NCBI GenBank assembly: GCA_002731275.1
Contig: PCBK01000089.1
Location: 1-42,499 of the forward strand
Direction of reading: 5' to 3'
From: Deltaproteobacteria bacterium
GTDB lineage: Bacteria; Myxococcota_C; UBA6777
DNA length: 42,499 nt
Shown: piece by piece, positions 36,206 to 42,499 of the stretch
Layout of the letters: every line of letters begins with the position of its first letter
How positions within the stretch are numbered: position 1 is the first letter of the stretch
Translations under genes and position numbers: made by a program
Notes under the pieces: generated by a model
The model's database searches: none
What the model saw: the letters and a program-made list of their open reading frames with translations, nothing else
Told to the model about the DNA's origin: nothing

Positions 36206-37555
36206 TTATCGCATCACGACGAACTCTTCAGAGCTTGTGGGGTGGATGGCCACAGTGGCATCGAAATCAGCTTTGGTGGCGCCCATTTTAAGCGCAACAG
36301 CAAAACCTTGGATCATTTCATCAGCGCCAAGACCGATGACATGGATACCAACGATTTTCTCGTGAGCGCCGACAGTCACAAGCTTCATTGCGGTGTGGGG
36401 ACGGCGTGTGGTGAAGGCATGATACATGTTGGTAAAACGGGTGTTGTAGACTTTGACATCATCGCCAAATTGATCATGCGCTTCGTCTTCGGTCAATCCG
36501 ACAGTTCCGATGGGAGGATGGCTAAAAATAACAGAGGGAACGTCAGTGTAGTCGAGTTTGGCGTCTTTTTTCCCATCAAACAAACGGTCCGCGAGTTTCC
36601 GCCCCGCAGCAATCGCCACAGGCGTCAATTGAATACGCCCTGTCACATCGCCCACTGCGTGGATACTCGGAACGTTCGTATTTTCCTGTTCATCGACGAT
36701 GATATAACCCTGTTCGTCGATTTGCACCCCGGCGTGCTCCAGGCCAAGAGAGTCGCTGTTCGGGTCACGTCCAACAGCCCATATGACCGCATCGAGCTTC
36801 TTGATTTTGAGTTCTTCTTGCTGAAGACATACGGAGAGTTGGTCTTCTTCTTTCTTGATACAACGCACGAGTGAACCTGTGTGGATATGGATGCCAGCTT
36901 CGTACATCTCCTCCATCAAACTATCCCGAAGCATCGCGTCAAACTGTCGCAAAAACTGTCGTTGTCGGATAAATAAAGAGACCTCCGAGCCGAGAGAGTG
37001 CAAGACACCAGCCAGCTCAACCGCGATATACCCGGCGCCGACAATGGCCACTCTCTTTGGCAGCGTCTCCATCTCGAAGAAGCCGTCAGAGGTGAGGCCA
37101 AGCTCTGCACCCTCCACGTCGGGAATACGTGGGCGCCCACCTGTCGCGATCAGAATGTGCTTCCCTTTATAACGTTCGCCGTTTACTTCGACTGTATGGG
37201 GATCGACAAAGGATGCATAGCCCGAGACAAAGGTGATCCCTGCGTTGTTCACGTTTCGATCATAGATACCATTGAGCCGCTTGACATAGGCGTCTCTAGA
37301 GGACTTAAGGCGCTCCCAGTGGAATTGGGTCAGCTCAACGTCAAAGCCGTAATCTTTGGCGTCATGAATCGCTTCGGCGATCATCGCCGCGTTCCACATG
37401 ACTTTTTTGGGCACGCAACCGACATTGACACAGGTACCACCGAGACGACCACCTTCGATGAGACAGACTTTTGCACCATAGCTCGCGGCGCGACGCGCAG
37501 ACGCCATCCCACCACTTCCTCCCCCAATGACCAAATAATCAAACTCTTGACTCAT
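36206..37555 (-). CDS. gor: Glutathione reductase
   Basis: This 449-residue FAD enzyme reduces glutathione disulfide with NADPH. FAD motif GGGSGG lies near residue 12. The redox-active cysteines are in [13 protein letters not shown] (about 39-51). The NADPH site [11 protein letters not shown] (about 172-182) is followed by Arg residues (SLFIRQRQ) that prefer NADPH. The FAD pyrophosphate loop is AVGDVTG, and the catalytic C-terminal His is in [11 protein letters not shown]. The length and motifs match bacterial Gor and separate it from lipoamide dehydrogenase and mercury reductase. GGAGG stands 8 nt before the ATG at 37555. The hybrid sensor gene follows after 22 nt. Co-transcription would connect redox balance with metal uptake. 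Confidence 0.95.
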   Translation of the reverse strand: MSQEFDYLVIGGGSGGMASARRAASYGAKVCLIEGGRLGGTCVNVGCVPKKVMWNAAMIAEAIHDAKDYGFDVELTQFHWERLKSSRDAYVKRLNGIYDRNVNNAGITFVSGYASFVDPHTVEVNGERYKGKHILIATGGRPRIPDVEGAELGLTSDGFFEMETLPKRVAIVGAGYIAVELAGVLHSLGSEVSLFIRQRQFLRQFDAMLRDSLMEEMYEAGIHIHTGSLVRCIKKEEDQLSVCLQQEELKIKKLDAVIWAVGRDPNSDSLGLEHAGVQIDEQGYIIVDEQENTNVPSIHAVGDVTGRIQLTPVAIAAGRKLADRLFDGKKDAKLDYTDVPSVIFSHPPIGTVGLTEDEAHDQFGDDVKVYNTRFTNMYHAFTTRRPHTAMKLVTVGAHEKIVGIHVIGLGADEMIQGFAVALKMGATKADFDATVAIHPTSSEEFVVMR

Positions 37556-37917
37556 CTATGAACCTCCATGCAGGCGAAACCATCTGTCATCAACAAAAGA
37601 ACCAATGTGTTCGTCTGAGAATCATAGCACTCTCGCGCAGAAATTTAAGCCCCTGTGTAAAGAAAGCACACCACGACCTTCGAAAAACAACACCATACCA
37701 ACAGGAAACCACTCTCCAAGATCTCAACCCATCGGAGCATTTCTTCGCAAAGTGGTGACAACATTCGAGCGTGTGCAAGCAATGAGTTGGGTTTGGGAGG
37801 TTCTCGTGATACAATCCCTCCATCCAAAACGGCCATACCAACAACAGCACTGATTTCTCCATGTGCTCACGATGTTCCACGAGAAGATTAGGAACAAACA
37901 CACACAGGAGCAGATAG
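37556..37917. other. Divergent intergenic region
   Basis: This 362-nt region divides the glutathione-reductase gene (minus strand) and the BASS-type transporter gene (plus). It must contain the promoters of both. Short ORFs here lack ribosome sites and family resemblance. No strong palindrome was seen by eye. Confidence 0.45.
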
Positions 37918-38931
37918 ATGAGCCTCCCCAAAAAAATCATCGCAGCAGGTTTCTTCGGGATCATGATATGTATCTATGCCACGACAGCCTGGAGTGGTGA
38001 GATCATCCCACAAGCGCTCCCTGAAATCGACAAGGTGAAGTTGAAATTCGACGCCAACAGCCTGACCCTCCTCAACGTTATCCTTGGGCTGATCATGTTT
38101 GGCATCGCACTGGATCTCAGAGTCCAGGACTTTAAGGACGTCATTAAGAGACCAAAAGCACCTCTAATAGGACTCTTTGCACAGCTCCTCTTGCTTCCTG
38201 CCTTTACCTTCTTGCTCGCCTACATATGGATGCCCGGTGCCAGTATCGCGCTCGGTATGATCATGATCTCCTCATGTCCTGGAGGGAATACATCCAACTT
38301 CATCACCCACATGGCCGGAGGAAACACCAGCCTCTCGATCTCGATGACCGCAGTTTGTAACGCCGTCATCATCGTCATGTTACCCGCCAACTTCGCGTTT
38401 TGGGGCGCGATGCACCCACAAGCATCGCAGATCTTGAAGACAGTCGAGCTCGACCCCTTCAAGATGCTCTTTACGATCAGCGTGTTGCTCGCGCTCCCCT
38501 TGGTGCTAGGGATGCTGACAGCCCACTATGCGCCCAATATCGCGGAGAGAGCACGAAAACCGTTTAAAATTTTCTCAGTCCTCTTCTTTGCGGCTTTTGT
38601 TGTGATCGCCTTCTCCAAAAACTTCCAGTTCTTCATCAAGTTTATCAGCGTGATCTTCTTTATTGTACTCGTTCACAACACGTTGGCTTACGGGATTGGC
38701 TATTTAACAGGCTGGTTGGGCAAACTCCCAGCCCGTGACAGGAGGGCTATCGCGATCGAGGTTGGGATTCAAAATACGGGGCTTGGATTGATCCTGACCT
38801 TTTCGTTCTTTGATGGACTGGGTGGTATGGCGATGATGCTTGGATGGTGGGGGATTTGGCACTTTTTCTCGGGATTCACTCTCGCCACAATCTGGAACCG
38901 TATCGAGCTGCCTGGAGAAGCCGAGGGTTAA
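37918..38931 (+). CDS. BASS-family (bile acid:sodium symporter-like) transporter
   Basis: This 337-residue inner-membrane protein has about nine or ten hydrophobic segments. AGGAG sits 7 nt before the ATG at 37918. Family hallmarks are SLTLLNVILGLIMFGIALDL near the start of the core, MISSCPGGNTSNFITHMAGGNTSLSISMTA (the helix-crossing, Na+-binding region, about 118-147) and EVGIQNTGLGLIL (about 279-291). Members of the SBF/BASS group move organic anions such as bile acids, pyruvate or pantoate with sodium. The cargo here cannot be read. The first 25 residues may be a signal-like first helix. The 3' end overlaps the convergent HTTM gene by 4 bp. Confidence 0.92.
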   Translation: MSLPKKIIAAGFFGIMICIYATTAWSGEIIPQALPEIDKVKLKFDANSLTLLNVILGLIMFGIALDLRVQDFKDVIKRPKAPLIGLFAQLLLLPAFTFLLAYIWMPGASIALGMIMISSCPGGNTSNFITHMAGGNTSLSISMTAVCNAVIIVMLPANFAFWGAMHPQASQILKTVELDPFKMLFTISVLLALPLVLGMLTAHYAPNIAERARKPFKIFSVLFFAAFVVIAFSKNFQFFIKFISVIFFIVLVHNTLAYGIGYLTGWLGKLPARDRRAIAIEVGIQNTGLGLILTFSFFDGLGGMAMMLGWWGIWHFFSGFTLATIWNRIELPGEAEG

Positions 38932-40727
38932 CGCTTCGCGGGACGTTTCTTCTGCTTTTTGAAGCACGTCCCTGTCCAAAGGATCTTCTTTTGGGGGGTT
39001 TCGGGACCGTAATGTCTCGTGTACTCAAGCATGTAGTAAATCTTCACCTCATGCACAAGTTCTTGACCGTAGTGTTTGCGGTTCCACTCCTGACAGAGAT
39101 ATCGCGCCAGATACAACCGCCGACTTGCGAACTCCTTCGACCATAAATTCAAGTAGTACTTTCTCCAGCGCTGTCCACCAAATGAGGTCGCGATATCACT
39201 CGGCTTCTTCCAAGTCACAGGTTGTCCATTTCGGTACAAATCCACGACCTTCCCGTTGAGCAGCTTGCCAGGGATCACATACCAACCGTCTTCCTTCATC
39301 GGATTGGGCGCAAACAACCCCCATTTTTGGTCAATACGAAGCAACCAACCAAGCTCACGCCAACCATCCGACCATCCCTTGGCCATACCAGTCCCCGTGT
39401 CGAGATTCCAGATCAACACATAGATGCTCAACAAAAACGCAATGACGCCAGGGATCAAACCTGTCCGAGCCCGTAACATCGAAGGACGCAAAGTGCTCGC
39501 GAGGGCCAAAAATAACCACCACTTCATTCGCCAGGCGAACCTCCCAACCCCCATCAAGACACCACCAAACACCGTCGAACGCGCCAGAAAGGCGTTCATC
39601 GAAGCCTCTTCATCCAAGATATTCTCCCCCTGAACAACACCCCATCCCTTCGTGCCTTCGGGCAAAGTCTCCCCCTCTACCGCCTGCAAATTCACTCCAC
39701 GGACAAAGAAGAAACATCTCAATAACTTGAGCGCTTTTTGGTAGGAAGGCTTTTGCATATCGTACAGCACGACAACAGCTTCGGGCTTCTCGGAAGGCTG
39801 TAGCCGACGCTCCCACCACTGCCAAAATTCCGAGGGTAAGAACAGACACGCAGCACACCACGCGATATAAGGGAAGATCCCCAACTCCATACACAAACCA
39901 AAGCCCAGGTGCATCCCCATAAACATCAACACGAGCAACACACGGGTCCGGGCCAACGCAAAAGGCACAAACATCAGGAAGGGACCGTACAACTCAAATT
40001 GTAGCGTAAAGTGCGATAAAAACTTCATCACATCCGGGAATTGCAACAAATACTTGGCAAGTGGTGTGGCAAAGATATCCAGATGCAAAGCGTAGAAAAC
40101 AGCAGAGCCATTCTGCCAATCATGTCCAGTTTTCAGGAGGGAGGCGTACACATACAACAAGACAAACTGCAACATGATCGCGACAGTTGCGCCACTGAAG
40201 ACGATCTTGGGACCTTCTTTTGGTCTTTCACTCCACGCCCTATCCACAGAAAACATCGCCCCTATCGGGAGGAAGATCGCCCAGAACAACAACATCCTCA
40301 AGATTACGTCGCCACCATCGAGGATGTCGTAGTTTCTGTTTTGCACTGACATCAACAAAAACCAGCTCACGATCGTCGAAAGAGTCGTCCGATGGCCGAT
40401 TAACATACTGATGGCAAACACCAACGCGATGGCAAACAAGATACTTTGAATGAGGATAAGGCCAGATGAGAGATGGATGGAGATCAGATACTTTCCAGTG
40501 AACTGACTGATATACACACCACGCGGCAAGACGCCCATATCGCTGTAATGAGCCTTGACATACATCCAGCGAAAGATGATGTCCAATATCAACATCACGG
40601 AGATCCCAACGCGAAACAACGCAAGTGTTCTCGTGTCAATCCCAAACAGCCGTGGCAACCAATACTTCCACAGCCCTCGCTGTTCCGATGCAGGCATCGA
40701 CGGTTGTTCCAAGTTCTCAGAAGTCAT
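38928..40727 (-). CDS. HTTM-domain membrane protein with degenerate DCC1-like domain
   Basis: This 599-residue membrane protein has an HTTM (vitamin-K gamma-carboxylase-like) domain at about 25-310. It opens with FGIDTRTLALFRVGIS and has YDILDGGDVILRMLLFW, GHDWQNGSAVFYALHLD and FELYGPFLMFVPF. A segment at about 318-400 resembles a DUF393/DCC1 thiol-disulfide domain (VVVLYDMQKPSY). The usual DGxCxxC is lost, so it is probably not redox-active. Two more hydrophobic segments follow, then a soluble C-terminus (about 460-599) rich in Trp and Lys. Bacterial HTTM proteins are largely uncharacterised. AGAGG precedes the ATG at 40727. The stop codon overlaps the convergent transporter's stop (TTAA, 38928-38931). 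Confidence 0.88.
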   Translation of the reverse strand: MTSENLEQPSMPASEQRGLWKYWLPRLFGIDTRTLALFRVGISVMLILDIIFRWMYVKAHYSDMGVLPRGVYISQFTGKYLISIHLSSGLILIQSILFAIALVFAISMLIGHRTTLSTIVSWFLLMSVQNRNYDILDGGDVILRMLLFWAIFLPIGAMFSVDRAWSERPKEGPKIVFSGATVAIMLQFVLLYVYASLLKTGHDWQNGSAVFYALHLDIFATPLAKYLLQFPDVMKFLSHFTLQFELYGPFLMFVPFALARTRVLLVLMFMGMHLGFGLCMELGIFPYIAWCAACLFLPSEFWQWWERRLQPSEKPEAVVVLYDMQKPSYQKALKLLRCFFFVRGVNLQAVEGETLPEGTKGWGVVQGENILDEEASMNAFLARSTVFGGVLMGVGRFAWRMKWWLFLALASTLRPSMLRARTGLIPGVIAFLLSIYVLIWNLDTGTGMAKGWSDGWRELGWLLRIDQKWGLFAPNPMKEDGWYVIPGKLLNGKVVDLYRNGQPVTWKKPSDIATSFGGQRWRKYYLNLWSKEFASRRLYLARYLCQEWNRKHYGQELVHEVKIYYMLEYTRHYGPETPQKKILWTGTCFKKQKKRPAKR

Positions 40728-40784
40728 AGCCTCTTCCTTTTGTCATGAGACACCGTCATACCCGAATATCCGTGACGATGCTGA

Positions 40785-41705
40785 TCAGTAATCTTGTCGA
40801 TAAAGCTCGCGTAATTGGTACAAAGGTCTGTGGAAACCGAGCTGATCAAAGAACCCATCGGCATTCAGCATAGGTCCTTCCCAACGGGTCTCATCCGCGA
40901 ACGATGCGATCGTGGTATCGATGGGGACGTCATGTTTCAAGGTGACGAGTTGTCTCGCAATCGCGACCTGCTCACGCCCTGCTTCGAGTTTTTTGGCCAG
41001 CGATTTGGCACCTCGAAAGGACAGGGTCTGTACCCTGTCAATATCCGCGTATATCGCGTCGATGTTCTCGAATGAATCGAGCAATGCTTGCGCGGCTTTG
41101 GGTCCAACTCCTTTGATGCCCGGAATATTGTCGGTGCTATCTCCAACGAGCGCCTGATAATCGATCGCCTGTGAGGGTTTCACCCCCATCCTCTCGAAAA
41201 CACCAGCTTCATTGTAAAACAGACGTTTTTTGGCGTGGTAGATCACGACGGGAGGTTGTTGGTCTGTTACGAGCTGGCAGATATCCTTGTCAACACTCAC
41301 GATACGCGTTCCAAACCCGCTCTTTCTAGCGAGGGATGTTAGTGTCGCGATCAGATCATCGGCTTCATATCCTGGCACACAATAGCAACGGAATCCCAAG
41401 GACCTGATCATCTCCTGTACCAGATCAAATTGTGGAATGAGATCTTCTGGTGGCTCCCCACGATTGGCCTTGTACAGTTCATAAATTTCATTGCGGAAGG
41501 TACGTTGCCCCGCATCAAACACGACAGCACAGTTGTGTGGTCGTTGCCTTCGCATCATCGAGACCAGTGTCTGTCCAACTCCAAACACACCTCCGACCTC
41601 AACACCGTCTGGTGACAAAAAACTCCTCATCCCGTAGTAGGAGCGAAACAACATTGATGTACCATCGTACAACGTAAAAAATGAACGGTCATCTGGTGTA
41701 TGCAT
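40785..41705 (-). CDS. PolA-type 5'-3' exonuclease (flap endonuclease)
   Basis: This 306-residue stand-alone exonuclease corresponds to the N-terminal domain of DNA polymerase I and to Xni-like nucleases. It removes RNA primers or 5' flaps. Metal-binding acids occur in order: LYDGTSMLFRSYYG, AVVFDAGQRTFRNEIYELYKANR, PGYEADDLIATL, SVDKDICQLV and GDSTDNIPGIKGVGPKAA (helix-hairpin-helix). All expected residues are present, so it should be active. Full-length polymerase is absent: the frame ends after the arch region. The frame begins at 41729; the ATG at 41705 has AAAGG 8 nt before and is preferred, although the first ATG is possible. Genome-wide it may complement another PolA. Confidence 0.93.
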   Translation of the reverse strand: MHTPDDRSFFTLYDGTSMLFRSYYGMRSFLSPDGVEVGGVFGVGQTLVSMMRRQRPHNCAVVFDAGQRTFRNEIYELYKANRGEPPEDLIPQFDLVQEMIRSLGFRCYCVPGYEADDLIATLTSLARKSGFGTRIVSVDKDICQLVTDQQPPVVIYHAKKRLFYNEAGVFERMGVKPSQAIDYQALVGDSTDNIPGIKGVGPKAAQALLDSFENIDAIYADIDRVQTLSFRGAKSLAKKLEAGREQVAIARQLVTLKHDVPIDTTIASFADETRWEGPMLNADGFFDQLGFHRPLYQLRELYRQDY

Positions 41706-41967
41706 CAAGTGCGCCTTTCTTCTCTTCACAAAAAATCATTCAAAACAAGGACCATATACTCACCTCCATGTGGATTCTCTCACAATGGATTGAGTCCTCA
41801 CAAAACTGATGCATGAAAATACAACACCGCAGACCAACAGTCCAATGACATGTTCATGTGTTTTGGAGAGTATGATGAAGTCAACACGCCAGCTCTGCAC
41901 AAGCTCAAGTGGCAACTTGATCTGGATACACAAACCATATATCGTTACATGCTATGTCCCCCAAATA

Positions 41968-41987
41968 TACTCCGGCAGACGTTGCAC
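41968..41987 (+). repeat. Element B copy 1 (CCGGCAGACGTTGCAC)
   Basis: This is the first of three copies of a short element; it differs by a few bases from the two below. The shared core CCGGC-GA-GTTGCAC is 85 bp from copy 2. The copies are all in the same orientation. Confidence 0.6.
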
Positions 41988-42052
41988 CAGCATCCGAAGC
42001 AAGCGAACTGTGAGACCAAACGAATCCCTCCACCCAATCATACAATCCATGT

Positions 42053-42072
42053 TGATCCGGCGGACGTTGCAC
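42053..42072 (+). repeat. Element B copy 2
   Basis: TGATCCGGCGGACGTTGCAC, 19 of 20 positions identical to copy 3. It is followed directly by the 7-bp hairpin at 42072-42088 and a second triloop hairpin at 42099-42113. Confidence 0.7.
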
Positions 42073-42113
42073 CAGCGCAGCGCGCTGGACCGCATTTGAA
42101 CCCCTCTGGGGTT
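42072..42113 (+). repeat. Twin triloop hairpins after element B
   Basis: CCAGCGC pairs perfectly with GCGCTGG around loop AGC (42072-42088). AACCCC pairs perfectly with GGGGTT around loop TCT (42099-42113). Two perfect 3-nt-loop hairpins 10 nt apart point to a structured RNA or single-strand DNA element. No T-run follows, so it is not a standard terminator. Confidence 0.65.
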
Positions 42114-42193
42114 GGGGCTTTACCACTGACAGAACTCTTCTAGGAGGGGCTTCTCTTCGTGGCTGATTTGCTTCGTGCGCTTTGCAACATACG

Positions 42194-42258
42194 CCTCAAC
42201 AAACTCTCCACCCTGAGCCTCCGGCTCTTCCCTCCTCTCAAGCCTTTCGAGAGGAGGG
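42194..42258 (+). repeat. Hairpin repeat, family A (copy 2) with extended 10-bp stem
   Basis: Positions 42194-42240 match 42453-42499 at 46 of 47 bases; the only change is C or T in the loop of the hairpin GAGCC/GGCTC (42215-42227). The pyrimidine tract CCCTCCTCTC (42230-42239) then pairs with GAGAGGAGGG (42249-42258) in a perfect 10-bp stem. The element thus has two successive hairpins. Confidence 0.75.
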
Positions 42259-42296
42259 AGCAATTGACCGATATGTACGGGGTTTAGCTTGAAATC

Positions 42297-42316
42297 TGAT
42301 CCGGCGGATGTTGCAC
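42297..42316 (+). repeat. Element B copy 3
   Basis: TGATCCGGCGGATGTTGCAC, one base different from copy 2, 244 bp away. It is not followed by the twin hairpins. The region after it contains a weak inverted repeat (GGATAT at 42370-42375 with ATATCC at 42385-42390) and a run of T from about 42398. Confidence 0.65.
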
Positions 42317-42452
42317 TCGTGTCTCCGCAAACTCCCCTGACTCCACTATATTCTCCCCTTCTTGTAGGCGGATATAGCAAGGCCATATCCTTGGATTCTT
42401 TTTACTCGCGGGATTGCAGTGGGTTTTTTGCGTCTTCACTTGCAATCATCCA

Positions 42453-42499
42453 CCTCAACAAACTCTCCACCCTGAGCCTTCGGCTCTTCCCTCCTCTCA
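42453..42499 (+). repeat. Hairpin repeat, family A (copy 3), cut by the window edge
   Basis: This is 46 of 47 bases identical to copy 2, with the stem GAGCC (42474-42478) and GGCTC (42482-42486) and loop TTC. The window ends in the pyrimidine tract, so the second stem cannot be checked here. Confidence 0.75.

Larger units (their letters stand above)
41706..42499. other. Gene-free, repeat-rich intergenic region
   Basis: The final 794 nt contain no gene I can support. ORFs there (for example 41850-42143 plus and 42120-42386 minus) run through repeat units and lack ribosome sites and homology. The region instead holds three copies of a CCGGCGGA-GTTGCAC element, two triloop hairpins, a 10-bp stem and two copies of the hairpin repeat seen at the window start. 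It may be a cluster of small non-autonomous elements. Confidence 0.65.

Noticed and set aside
42120-42386. 88-residue minus-strand ORF over the terminal repeats
   Set aside because: Its codons are made by repeat units and hairpin arms; no ribosome site or homology.
1-42499. Idea that opposite-facing family-A repeats make the whole window a transposon
   Set aside because: The repeats are short dispersed hairpins, the outermost copies are cut by the window edges and there is no transposase or target duplication.

Overview
The window looks like chromosome of a free-living Gram-negative bacterium from the former Deltaproteobacteria (Myxococcota or Bradymonadota-like). This is inferred from gene content: a soluble eukaryote-type Ser/Thr kinase with a non-kinase tail, several predicted lipoproteins, a choice-of-anchor-D/VWA lipoprotein, a YCF48-type propeller, a C-factor-like SDR, an HTTM protein, and an FeS photolyase with its DUF2256 partner. 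No rRNA, tRNA, CRISPR array, transposase, integrase or phage structural gene was recognised. G+C is roughly half. Many coding strands are rich in A and C, and several starts are TTG or are decided by a clear Shine-Dalgarno.

Layout. 0-3.6 kb: a hairpin repeat, a small XRE regulator, two doubtful small ORFs and the Ser/Thr kinase. 3.8-6.3 kb: an orphan 574-residue protein with nuclease-like hints and the SDR. 6.5-10.1 kb: a translationally coupled pair of unusual Hsp70 proteins, the first with a VWA domain where the helical lid should be, the second ending without a lid. 10.3-14.1 kb: a TetR regulator and the 989-residue lipoprotein. 14.2-19.4 kb: photolyase/DUF2256 pair, YCF48 lipoprotein, metallophosphoesterase and a YVTN-type propeller. 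19.5-25 kb: glutamine-dependent NAD synthetase, an Asp-rich exported protein, a BtpA-family protein and two small proteins. 25-28.1 kb: a LysM-C39-LysM-GH19 wall-active protein facing a membrane-anchored C39-like protein. 28.1-30.2 kb: an unknown protein and an Nfu-type FeS scaffold.

30.4-37.6 kb (minus strand) is the most coherent module. It holds glutathione reductase, a hybrid sensor/receiver protein with a decayed ATPase domain, then a complete TroABCD-type metal ABC transporter. Both transporter permeases carry a C-terminal DtxR/MntR-like winged-helix and metal-sensing region, and a palindrome sits in front of the binding-protein gene. I regard this built-in metal-sensor arrangement and the Hsp70-VWA pair as the best candidates for little-described biology here.

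37.9-41.7 kb carries a BASS-family transporter, an HTTM membrane protein and a PolA-type 5'-3' exonuclease. The last 0.8 kb is gene-free and packed with hairpin repeats. One of these is the same family as the repeat at the start of the window, in opposite orientation and with a different but still paired stem.

All functional calls are by-eye recognition of motifs and family resemblance. No database search was run.
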